From positions 1-9,109 of the forward strand of contig DAOWGJ010000161.1 in assembly GCA_030637505.1 (NCBI GenBank): a DNA stretch of 9,109 bases, written 5' to 3'. The translations under genes were made by a program, and so were the position numbers. Positions within the stretch are counted from its first letter, which is position 1; each line of letters starts with the position of its first letter. The notes under the pieces are model-generated. The model saw only the letters and a list, made by a program, of their open reading frames with translations, was not told the DNA's origin and did not search any database. Origin of the DNA: Holophagae bacterium. Its GTDB lineage: Bacteria; Acidobacteriota; Thermoanaerobaculia; Thermoanaerobaculales; Sulfomarinibacteraceae. This document shows positions 1 through 6,289 of this stretch, piece after piece.

Positions 1-1421
1 ATCTCGACCATTTGCTCAAATCCGGAGTACTCGGCGACCTTAATGCCGTGTCTTCCGTCCTGCTCCAGGTCACCGAGGGCCTGCGTTTTGCCCACCAGAG
101 AGGCATCATTCACCGGGACATCAAGCCCTCGAACATCCGCATTCTCGAAGACGGAACCGTAAAGATCATGGATTTCGGGATTGCCAAGAGCCTCGAAGGC
201 AGCTCGAATTTGACCCAGACCGGAATTGCCCTGGGAACCGCCGGCTACCTGGCCCCCGAACAGATTCAGGGGGAAAACGTCGATCAAAGGACCGACATAT
301 TTTCCCTGGGAGTTGTCGGATACGAGTTGATCACCGGGGCCCGGCCGTTCAAGGGTTCGTCTTTGAGTAATGTGCTCTACCGGATTCTGAACGACGAACC
401 TGAGAAGCCAAGGGTTTTCACGCCGTCCTGCCCGCCCGAACTGGAAGACATCATCAGCAAATGTCTCGAAAAGGATCCCAACCGAAGATTTCAGACCGCC
501 GACCAGCTCATCGACAGTTTGCGCCAGGTCCCGATCGGCGACGATCCAGGGGCTGACATCAGGGATGTGACAACTGGTTTTCTAAGGCAGGCAATCGATC
601 GCCTTCCCTCTGGCGAGGATGATTCGGCTGAGCCGGACACGACCCCGATTCAGGGCACGAAAATCCTCCACCAGCCCACCAAGGCCAAAGGTCCTCAGAT
701 TCGCCACGAACCTGATTTTGAACAACCGGAGAACAGACGGGGCAACCCGGTCCTGGTGGTTTTCCTGGTGTTGGTCGGGCTTCTCGGTGCAGCCGGTGCT
801 CTCATGTATTTCTCTCCCGAAGCCCAGAGGGCCGTCTTCGGTCCCCAGGGGGCGCCCTGGATACCCACGCCGACTCCGACAGCGGCGCCATCTCCGACAC
901 CTACCGTAACACCCCTACCCCTTGAAACGCCGACCGCGACACCTTCGCCAGAACCATCACCCACCCCAACGCAGGGGCCGGTTGAGGTTCGGCTCATCGT
1001 CGATCCCCCCTCACCCATTCAGGTTGACGGTCAGTGGATCGCCGGTTCGAGACAACCCAGACAGATCCACACGATCAACCTCATGCCGGGAGAGCACTCG
1101 TTCACGGTGCATGTCGAGGATTTCGAACCACAGAAACTCTGGAGAACGGTCGGGACCGCGAAAGGGCAAACTCTGCCCTTGACCGTCGATCTCGGTTTCT
1201 TGACTGTGAACCCCCTGCCCGGTCAGGCTCCGTCCGGGGGAGAAGTTTTCTTGGACGGCGCCCGCATCGGCAAGATTCCTCTGATTCGGAAGAAGGTCGC
1301 CGCCGGCAAGCACACGTTGATCATCAGGTGGCTGGGCCACGAGCCTTTTGAGAGAGTGATCGAGGTTCCCAGTCTGCCCGCGCCTGGTTTGAATATCGGA
1401 GACGCGGCGCCCCCTCAGTAG
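1..1421 (+). CDS. Membrane-anchored Ser/Thr protein kinase with C-terminal PEGA domains (5' end missing)
   Basis: The gene is cut by the left edge. The frame is open from base 3 (L-D-H-L-L-K-S-G) and stops with TAG at 1419-1421, so the kinase N-lobe with the ATP-binding lysine lies outside the window. Residues are counted from the codon at 12. The Hanks-type C-lobe is clear: catalytic loop HRDIKPSN at 34-41, DFG at 54-56, GTAGYLAPEQ at 75-84, DIFSLG at 95-100 and the subdomain XI region CLEKDPNRR at 151-159. All visible catalytic residues are present, so this should be an active RD kinase. One membrane helix follows at about 246-267, then a Pro/Thr/Ser-rich linker at about 284-322. The external part has a weak PEGA-like repeat (about 327-395) and a clear one (about 397-452, core VFLDGARIGKIPL). 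By family knowledge the kinase sits in the cytoplasm and the PEGA part outside the membrane. The substrate is unknown. Confidence 0.93.
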   Translation, partial: LDHLLKSGVLGDLNAVSSVLLQVTEGLRFAHQRGIIHRDIKPSNIRILEDGTVKIMDFGIAKSLEGSSNLTQTGIALGTAGYLAPEQIQGENVDQRTDIFSLGVVGYELITGARPFKGSSLSNVLYRILNDEPEKPRVFTPSCPPELEDIISKCLEKDPNRRFQTADQLIDSLRQVPIGDDPGADIRDVTTGFLRQAIDRLPSGEDDSAEPDTTPIQGTKILHQPTKAKGPQIRHEPDFEQPENRRGNPVLVVFLVLVGLLGAAGALMYFSPEAQRAVFGPQGAPWIPTPTPTAAPSPTPTVTPLPLETPTATPSPEPSPTPTQGPVEVRLIVDPPSPIQVDGQWIAGSRQPRQIHTINLMPGEHSFTVHVEDFEPQKLWRTVGTAKGQTLPLTVDLGFLTVNPLPGQAPSGGEVFLDGARIGKIPLIRKKVAAGKHTLIIRWLGHEPFERVIEVPSLPAPGLNIGDAAPPQ

Positions 1422-1450
1422 AACTCCACATTGTGAGGTATGCGAGCCTC

Positions 1451-1628
1451 GCCCGCACTTCTCACCGGTTTTCGTTGCGAGGGGTGGAAGACGCGGTGAG
1501 ATGCGGTGTTTTCGCAGGATGAGCGAATGAGGCATAGTTCTCACTATGTTGATTGAGCGAATTCAAGCAAACGCTGCAAATCGCTGTGTATTCCGCGCCG
1601 TAGTAGATCACTGGTGAGAAGTGCGGGC
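1451..1628. mobile_element. MITE-like element with 19-bp terminal inverted repeats
   Basis: Bases 1451-1469 (GCCCGCACTTCTCACCGGT) are the reverse complement of 1610-1628 with one mismatch (18 of 19). They bound a 178-bp segment with no convincing gene. A small perfect hairpin lies inside: CATAGT at 1533-1538, loop TCTC, ACTATG at 1543-1548. No target-site duplication is evident beside the ends. Size and structure fit a non-autonomous element that lost its transposase, and the TTCTCACC-type ends remind me of some insertion sequences, possibly IS1380-like, though I cannot confirm this. The element fills most of the 328-base gap between the kinase and the TPR gene. In the remaining bases, 1422-1450 and 1629-1749, I see no gene, convincing promoter or strong terminator. 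Confidence 0.6.
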
Positions 1629-1749
1629 TGGGACTCTGTCCGTTGCGCGTCATCCGCAGACCGATTTCGCCATCATTGCAGCCCGTCTCCAGAAGGAGTG
1701 ATTCCAACCCGTGCTTTTCAGGTTGAACGATTCGGCGTAAGATCCCAAT

Positions 1750-3375
1750 ATGAATTTCCGCATGATCACCGCGTGTATTTGTGTCAGTCTTTCGTTTGCC
1801 GGCCTGGCTTCAGCCCAGGAGACGACTCCCAGCGAGGACGCGGCGATTCAGGCCTATCGCCAGGGCGGGTTTTCCCAGGCAGTCACTCTGTACACCAAGG
1901 CCCTTTCCGAGACCGATGACGCGGAACATCGGGCACGACTCCATATTAATATCGGTTGGACGTTGTTTGCCCTTGGACGGACCGATGAAGTCAACACACA
2001 CCTCCACGCTGGTCTCGTCGAATATCCGGCGCTGTCCCTGATTCCCGATTACTACACCGAGGAATTCCTCGAGCTGTTTGACCGGGCGCGGCGCCGGGTC
2101 ATCGAAGGCGATATCGACGGCGGGCCACCCGCGCCCGATCTCGAGGCAACCCTTGCGGGCATTGACTCCAGGATTGCTCAGGAATCCGATCTTGAAGCCG
2201 CCCTGGCCGACATCGACCGGCTTCTGGCGGCCTATCCGCTGGACGGGCGTTTGATTCCGCTCAAGGTCCAGGTCTTGACCATGCTGGGGCGAACCGAAGA
2301 AGCCCAGAACCTGGCACAGGGCAGGACTGAAGGGCTCCTGGGCTCTGGCGCCGTCGGCGTTATTTCGATCCCTGACCTGATCCTCCGAGCAAACCGTATG
2401 TTGGAGCAGGGTGATGCTGAGACGGCCCTTGAACTCCTCAGGACTGCGGTTTCCCGCCAACCCAGCAACGTCGCGGCCCTGGAGTTGATGGCGGAGGCCG
2501 CCCAGGAGGGCCGGAACTGGCAAGAGGCGGAGTTTGCGCTCAAATCCGCACTGGGGCTGCAACCGGAAAATATCGGCCTCAACCTTCGGTTAGGAGAGGT
2601 CTATCTGGCCAAGGGCGATGCTTCGGCGGCCCGTGATGTCTTCCGACAATTGACTCAGCAGTTTCCCCGATCGGATCGGGCCTGGGCTGCGCTGGGCCTA
2701 TTGGACGCAAACCTCGGAAATCTCGATCAGGCCGAGATTGCTCTCGCACGCGCGCTTGAAGAAAATCCCCTCCTGGCGGAAGTCCAGTTGGCATACGGGG
2801 AATTGGTATTGCGAGCCGGCGATCCGGAACGGGCCTTGGCGGCTTTTTCTGCAGCCGCAAATCTGCTCAGAGAAAACCCTGCCGTCCAGGGGCGGACCGG
2901 ACAAGCTCTGGTCGCACTTGGTCGATACTTCGAGGCCGAACCGTTGCTGAGAACCGCGATCGATCAGGGTTTTAACGGCGCGGACGTTCAGCGGGCTCTG
3001 GTCCTCTGTCAGATCAATCAAGGAAATTTTTCGGAGGGTGAACGTCTGTTGGACAGAGTGGGCCCCGGATCACACGGTGATGGAGACATCCTCAAGTCCA
3101 GGCTCCTCCTCGAATACGGCAGGCCCGAAGAAGCACTGGTCGTCTTGGAGCCCCTGACTCGGGTGCGCTCCGGAGAGCCGATGATCCTCAACCTGCTGGC
3201 GGTGATCCTGTATCGACTCGAGCGCTATCACGATGCGGTCGGTGTATTGACCCAGGCCAATGAGATGGTTCCTTCAGACGCCGTCGTCGAGACTAATCTC
3301 CGCCATGCCAGAGCCGCTTTGGCAGCAGTTGAACTTCAGGCTCAGGCCACTCCGACCAAGGCAATCTCAGACTAA
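1750..3375 (+). CDS. Exported TPR-repeat protein
   Basis: This 541-residue protein begins with a likely Sec signal peptide: hydrophobic residues at about 6-20, then Ala-Ser-Ala with cleavage predicted after residue 22, before Gln-Glu. The rest is helical tetratricopeptide repeats with the typical small-residue pattern and acidic or proline ends. Recognisable units lie at about 28-56, 62-93, 145-190, 208-240, 241-274, 275-308, 309-342, 343-376, 377-409 and 477-510, with degenerate ones between. A spacer rich in Asp, Gly and Pro (about 118-130) separates the N-terminal pair from the main array. There is no enzyme motif, so it is probably a periplasmic scaffold for protein-protein contacts; the partner is unknown. 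ATG 1750 was chosen because an in-frame stop lies at 1738-1740 and the signal peptide starts there. No good Shine-Dalgarno precedes it, and ATG 1762 is an alternative. It follows the kinase in the same direction but is separated by a repeat element, so cotranscription is uncertain. Confidence 0.9.
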   Translation: MNFRMITACICVSLSFAGLASAQETTPSEDAAIQAYRQGGFSQAVTLYTKALSETDDAEHRARLHINIGWTLFALGRTDEVNTHLHAGLVEYPALSLIPDYYTEEFLELFDRARRRVIEGDIDGGPPAPDLEATLAGIDSRIAQESDLEAALADIDRLLAAYPLDGRLIPLKVQVLTMLGRTEEAQNLAQGRTEGLLGSGAVGVISIPDLILRANRMLEQGDAETALELLRTAVSRQPSNVAALELMAEAAQEGRNWQEAEFALKSALGLQPENIGLNLRLGEVYLAKGDASAARDVFRQLTQQFPRSDRAWAALGLLDANLGNLDQAEIALARALEENPLLAEVQLAYGELVLRAGDPERALAAFSAAANLLRENPAVQGRTGQALVALGRYFEAEPLLRTAIDQGFNGADVQRALVLCQINQGNFSEGERLLDRVGPGSHGDGDILKSRLLLEYGRPEEALVVLEPLTRVRSGEPMILNLLAVILYRLERYHDAVGVLTQANEMVPSDAVVETNLRHARAALAAVELQAQATPTKAISD

Positions 3376-3404
3376 GCGAATAGCTCCTAGAACCAAGAAC
3401 ACAA

Positions 3405-3505
3405 TTGAACCGCAAAGACGCGAAGACCGCAAAGAAGGCGCAAAGAAAAAACTAAATTGATACCCTTTGCGTTCCCTTCGCGTGCTTGGCGTCTTGGCGG
3501 TTCAA
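3405..3505. repeat. Imperfect palindrome with 41-nt arms between convergent genes
   Basis: The left arm 3405-3445 (starts TTGAACCGCAAAGACGCG) and right arm 3465-3505 (ends TTGGCGTCTTGGCGGTTCAA) are reverse complements at 32 of 41 positions, without gaps. They are joined by a 19-nt A-rich loop. The left arm holds three direct copies of CGCAAAG, at 3411, 3428 and 3439. The element fills nearly the whole gap between the TPR gene (stop at 3375) and the glycosyltransferase gene on the other strand (stop at 3514). It would form a long hairpin in either transcript and could act as a bidirectional terminator or 3'-end protector, although no U-tract follows either arm. It shares no sequence with the other repeats in the window. 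Confidence 0.8.
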
Positions 3506-3513
3506 ATTCTTCC

Positions 3514-4692
3514 TTAGACCTCGAGACCTTCGAGGAAATCCACCATCGCTTCTGCGGCCTGCTCGGGCTTATGGCCGTCCAAATAGACCGCCCTGGCGGC
3601 GGATCTCCGGGCATTCCAATCGGAATCCTCCGACAGCTGCTTCAACAGGCGTCCGATCTCGGCAGTCATCGACGGCCCGGGGGTTATTCTGGGAGCGACT
3701 TCCCGTGGCCACTCCAAAAACTGTCGCTGAGCAATAACCGCCGTGGGCGTCCCGCAGGCGAGGAAACGAGCAACGGCGGCTGACGTCTCGCCGGCCGAAG
3801 GAACCCGCAAGACAACACCGATATCGGCAGCTGCTGGGACAGCGATCATCTCGTCCCACGTCAACCAGCCGGTCGAGGACACGGCCGGGCCGATGCCGAG
3901 CCTCTCGGCGAGAGCCAGCGATTCAACGTCCCCAGACTCCTCCCCCACCAGCAAGAGCCTGGCGTTGACCCCTACCCCTCGAGCCGCCGCCAGTCCCCCA
4001 AGAATGGAGGCCAGGCCCTTTTCCGGGGTCAGAAAACCCAGGTGCATCATCAGAATCTCCTGGTCGGAGATTCCCAGCCTCTCCCGAACTCTTAAGCGAT
4101 CCAAGGGACCGGGATCGGCAACCGGGAGCTTCATCCGAAGCACCGGTATTCCAGGGAACTCTCGTGAAAGTACCCGCCGTCCGAACTCAGAATGACAGAT
4201 CAGCGCTTCGGCATCCCCCAAAAGGGCTTTGAGCGCGGGGAAGAGAAAAGGATCCAGGCGGCCGGTCAAACCAAAGGTGCGAGCTCGGGCCAACGCTTCT
4301 CCGGAGTCTCCGTGAGCCTCGCGCATGGCTCCCATAAAACCCTCAGGGTCCGCGCCGGCATCAAGGAATTCGTGAACCAGGAGGTGATGGAGGATCAGGT
4401 CGTGCACGACGGCGACCGTTCGACGGCCGCGGCATCTCTCGATAATCCACCGATGGTATGGGTTGTTCCCGAAATGGGCCACCAATATTTCATCGGGTTT
4501 TCCCGCCGTTTCCGGGGGTGCCAGCAACGAGACCAAGTCGGAAGGGAGCTCCGGCGCTCTTTCGCTGTTCGGTGGCGTCAGGACCCTGACATCAGCCATG
4601 CGGCTCAATGGACGAAGCACCTCGACCGCGTAGTCGCTGACGCCTGATCGGACCGGAGGCAAAGGTGAAGCCCAGAGGATTCTTAACGCCAT
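3514..4692 (-). CDS. Glycosyltransferase, GT4-like (GT-B fold)
   Basis: This 392-residue protein has the two-domain layout of retaining GT-B glycosyltransferases. The N-terminal domain opens with a beta strand and glycine loop (ILWASPLPPVRSGVSDY, 5-21). It continues with AHFGNNPYH (72-80) and VVHDLILHHLL (95-105), a combination I know from GT4 proteins. The C-terminal, nucleotide-sugar-binding domain starts near ICHSEFGRRVL (165-175), then HLGFLTPEKGL (217-227), ARLLLVGE (244-251) and AGETSAAVARFLACGTP (300-316). In the last motif the usual E-x7-E ends in Phe310 instead of a second Glu, so catalysis or donor binding may differ. There is no signal peptide or membrane helix, so it is cytosolic. 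It probably builds an extracellular polysaccharide or glycan, but donor and acceptor cannot be read. The frame stays open upstream to 5061, but those 123 codons lie largely in repeat DNA. ATG 4692 starts directly on the first beta strand. Its ribosome site is weak (GGA about 7 nt upstream). Confidence 0.87.
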   Translation of the reverse strand: MALRILWASPLPPVRSGVSDYAVEVLRPLSRMADVRVLTPPNSERAPELPSDLVSLLAPPETAGKPDEILVAHFGNNPYHRWIIERCRGRRTVAVVHDLILHHLLVHEFLDAGADPEGFMGAMREAHGDSGEALARARTFGLTGRLDPFLFPALKALLGDAEALICHSEFGRRVLSREFPGIPVLRMKLPVADPGPLDRLRVRERLGISDQEILMMHLGFLTPEKGLASILGGLAAARGVGVNARLLLVGEESGDVESLALAERLGIGPAVSSTGWLTWDEMIAVPAAADIGVVLRVPSAGETSAAVARFLACGTPTAVIAQRQFLEWPREVAPRITPGPSMTAEIGRLLKQLSEDSDWNARRSAARAVYLDGHKPEQAAEAMVDFLEGLEV

Positions 4693-4801
4693 GGCATCCA
4701 AAATACCAGATCTCGCCGCTCCCGCTTCGCGCTCTTTGCTGTTCAAACGGCACCTTCCGACCCTCCGAAATCCATCCGTCGTCAACGCCCACACGCTCCT
4801 G

Positions 4802-5048
4802 GTTCCCATCCGAAAACCCCGGATGGTGACTGCGTGGTTCCCGACGCGGAAACGAGTAGGTTTTCGATAACCTACGGGGGGGCAAGGGTTTCCGAGGAGT
4901 CGTACTGAGGGATATCGCGCCCCGCCCGACAGGGCGGTAACGCCCAAGGCGTGAGGCCAGAGGGGCACAGCGTGGGCCGTACGTCGCACAGAAGCCCGCA
5001 GCCTGACGACGAAATTGCGAAAAAGTGCCGTTTCCGGACGGGACCTAG
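4802..5048. repeat. Structured repeat, copy A (long form), in a divergent promoter region
   Basis: This segment matches 8049-8228 along most of its length. Shared stretches include CCGTACGTCGCACA (4977-4990 and 8154-8167), GCCTGACGACGAAATT (5000-5015 and 8179-8194), GGAGTCGTAC and CGGACGGGA. Copy A is about 65 bases longer because its centre carries extra sequence with two adjacent hairpins: CCGCCC/GGGCGG at 4922-4937 and ACGCC/GGCGT at 4940-4952. Near its left end another hairpin pairs 4806-4812 with 4820-4826. The motif GTTCCC-N-TCCGAAAAC occurs near 4802, degenerate near 4837, and inverted at the right end (5029-5046). The repeat covers most of the 361-base gap between the divergent glycosyltransferase and small membrane-protein genes and ends 5 bases before the latter's ATG. 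No clear promoter could be assigned in it, nor in 4693-4801. Outer edges are estimated from where similarity between the copies stops. Confidence 0.75.
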
Positions 5049-5053
5049 CTACA

Positions 5054-5308
5054 ATGCTCAAAGTGCCACAAGCTCGGTTTCTTTTGCTGCTGCTCTACGC
5101 AACCTATTTGGCCTACGCCGGTCTCTTTTTTCTCTTGGCGCCGTGGACCGAAATCTGGACAATGTTGGTCATGCGTCTGCCCCTTCCCATCGCGGTTGTT
5201 CTGGGCCACCCTTCAATCAAGGGCATGATCAGCACCTTTGGACTTCTCCATTTCATCTTGGCGCTCTTCGAAGCGGCCACCGGACTCCGGTCGAAACCGG
5301 AACGATAG
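5054..5308 (+). CDS. Small membrane protein of unknown function
   Basis: This 84-residue hydrophobic protein has two likely membrane helices, at about 9-29 (rich in Leu, Tyr and Phe) and 57-75, with a third hydrophobic stretch at about 38-50 containing prolines. The tail is short and basic (SKPER). I do not recognise the family. ATG 5054 is the first ATG after the repeat, directly before the hydrophobic region; a longer in-frame start at 5015 would lie inside the repeat. The ribosome site is weak (GGGA about 11 nt upstream). The gene lies 51 bases upstream of the exporter ATPase on the same strand, so it may be part of that operon or encode an accessory membrane subunit, but this is inference. 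Length, composition and clean stop support a real gene. Confidence 0.6.
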   Translation: MLKVPQARFLLLLLYATYLAYAGLFFLLAPWTEIWTMLVMRLPLPIAVVLGHPSIKGMISTFGLLHFILALFEAATGLRSKPER

Positions 5309-5328
5309 ATCCGTTTCAATCGGTTTCG
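5292..5328. promoter_or_regulatory. 8-bp inverted repeat beside a TATACT box
   Basis: CGAAACCG (5292-5299) is the exact reverse complement of CGGTTTCG (5321-5328), separated by 21 nt. It spans the stop codon of the small membrane-protein gene. It is followed at once by TATACT (5329-5334), which would make a good -10 box for the exporter operon, but no good -35 lies at the right distance. It may be an operator, a weak attenuator or chance. Confidence 0.25.
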
Positions 5329-5350
5329 TATACTCCTTTTCTTGAATGAC

Positions 5351-5355
5351 GGAGG
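5351..5355 (+). promoter_or_regulatory. Ribosome binding site that sets the ABC ATPase start
   Basis: GGAGG lies four bases before ATG 5360. It supports that start over the in-frame TTG at 5342, which lies upstream of the site. Confidence 0.8.
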
Positions 5356-5359
5356 ATCG

Positions 5360-6289
5360 ATGATCACGATAGAAGGCCTACGAAAACACTACGGCGAAAT
5401 CAAAGCGGTCGACGGTATTGTCCTGGAGATTTATGACGGCGAGATCTTCGGTCTCTTGGGTCCCAACGGCGCTGGGAAAACCACGATGATCTCGATGATC
5501 TCGGGAGTCCTTCGGCCGGACAGTGGACGCATTACCTTCGACGGTCTGAACATCTGGGTGGAACCCAAGAAGGTCAAGCGTAACCTCGGCGTCGTCCCTC
5601 AGGAAATCGCCGTCTATGAAGACCTGACCGCCAAAGACAACCTGGAATTTTGGGGATCACTTCACGGACTTCGTGGGCCCGAGCTGAAAAGGTCAGTTCA
5701 CGAGGCACTGGAGCGAGTGGGCCTCGAGGACCGCGCCAAGGACAGAGTCAAGGCCTTTTCCGGCGGCATGAAGCGACGCCTCAATCTTTGCATGGGTCTC
5801 CTGCACCGTCCGAAATATCTGCTTCTGGACGAACCAACTGTTGGGATCGACCCCCAGGCCCGTCTGGCGATTCTCGACATTGTCCGTGAGGTCGCCGCGG
5901 CTGGAACTACGGTCCTGTACACGACGCACTACATGGAAGAGGCCCAGGAACTCTGCGACCGGATCGCCATCATTGATCACGGACAGATTCTGACGATCGG
6001 CACCCTCGAGGCGTTGACCCGCCAATCCGGCGAAAGCGAAGTGCTCAAGGTCGTCGGCAATTTTGACGAAGCCTCAGCCAATCAGCGACTCTCCGGCCTT
6101 TCGGGGCTGCGTCTGATCCGAGTCGAGGCCGGAACTGTCCTGGCCGGCATCGACGCCAAGGGTCCGGGTCTACTCGAAATCCTGCCAAAGGTTTTGGGAT
6201 CAGGCCTCTCGATCGATGACTTGTCGATCCAGAAGCCCAATCTCCAGAGTGTCTTCATCAGCCTGACTGGGCGGGAGCTGAGAGACTGA
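5360..6289 (+). CDS. ABC exporter ATP-binding protein (ABC-2 / NatA-like class)
   Basis: This 309-residue ATPase is the cytoplasmic motor of an exporter. All nucleotide-binding elements are present: Walker A GPNGAGKTT (34-42), Q-loop Gln81, signature FSGGMKRR (133-140, a common variant of LSGGQ in this class), Walker B YLLLDEP (153-159) and the switch His190 in TTHYMEEA. After the ATPase core, residues from about 220 form a C-terminal extension ending LQSVFISLTGREL, as in the DUF4162-type tails of drug and lipid exporter ATPases of this class. A strong GGAGG fixes the start. The stop overlaps the next gene's ATG by one base, so translation is probably coupled with the two permeases. The substrate cannot be read; related systems move drugs, sodium ions, lipids or polysaccharides. 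Confidence 0.95.
   Translation: MITIEGLRKHYGEIKAVDGIVLEIYDGEIFGLLGPNGAGKTTMISMISGVLRPDSGRITFDGLNIWVEPKKVKRNLGVVPQEIAVYEDLTAKDNLEFWGSLHGLRGPELKRSVHEALERVGLEDRAKDRVKAFSGGMKRRLNLCMGLLHRPKYLLLDEPTVGIDPQARLAILDIVREVAAAGTTVLYTTHYMEEAQELCDRIAIIDHGQILTIGTLEALTRQSGESEVLKVVGNFDEASANQRLSGLSGLRLIRVEAGTVLAGIDAKGPGLLEILPKVLGSGLSIDDLSIQKPNLQSVFISLTGRELRD

Noticed and set aside
695..1018. Minus-strand open frame rich in Gly and Val inside the kinase gene
   Set aside because: It is the reverse reading of the Pro/Thr-rich linker; such simple codon repeats keep other frames open.
1442..1452. GCGA/TCGC hairpin after the kinase stop as a terminator
   Set aside because: The stem is only four base pairs and no U-tract follows.
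3405..3505. CRISPR array suggested by three CGCAAAG units
   Set aside because: The units are only seven bases with 10- and 4-base spacing, inside one palindrome; there are no spacer-size intervals or cas genes.
5050..5055. TACAAT as a -10 promoter box
   Set aside because: It overlaps the ATG of the small membrane-protein gene and has no -35 at a proper distance; transcription from it would start after the start codon.
4693..5061. N-terminal extension of the glycosyltransferase by 123 codons
   Set aside because: The extra codons lie largely in repeat copy A, have no recognisable domain, and the GT fold starts directly at ATG 4692.
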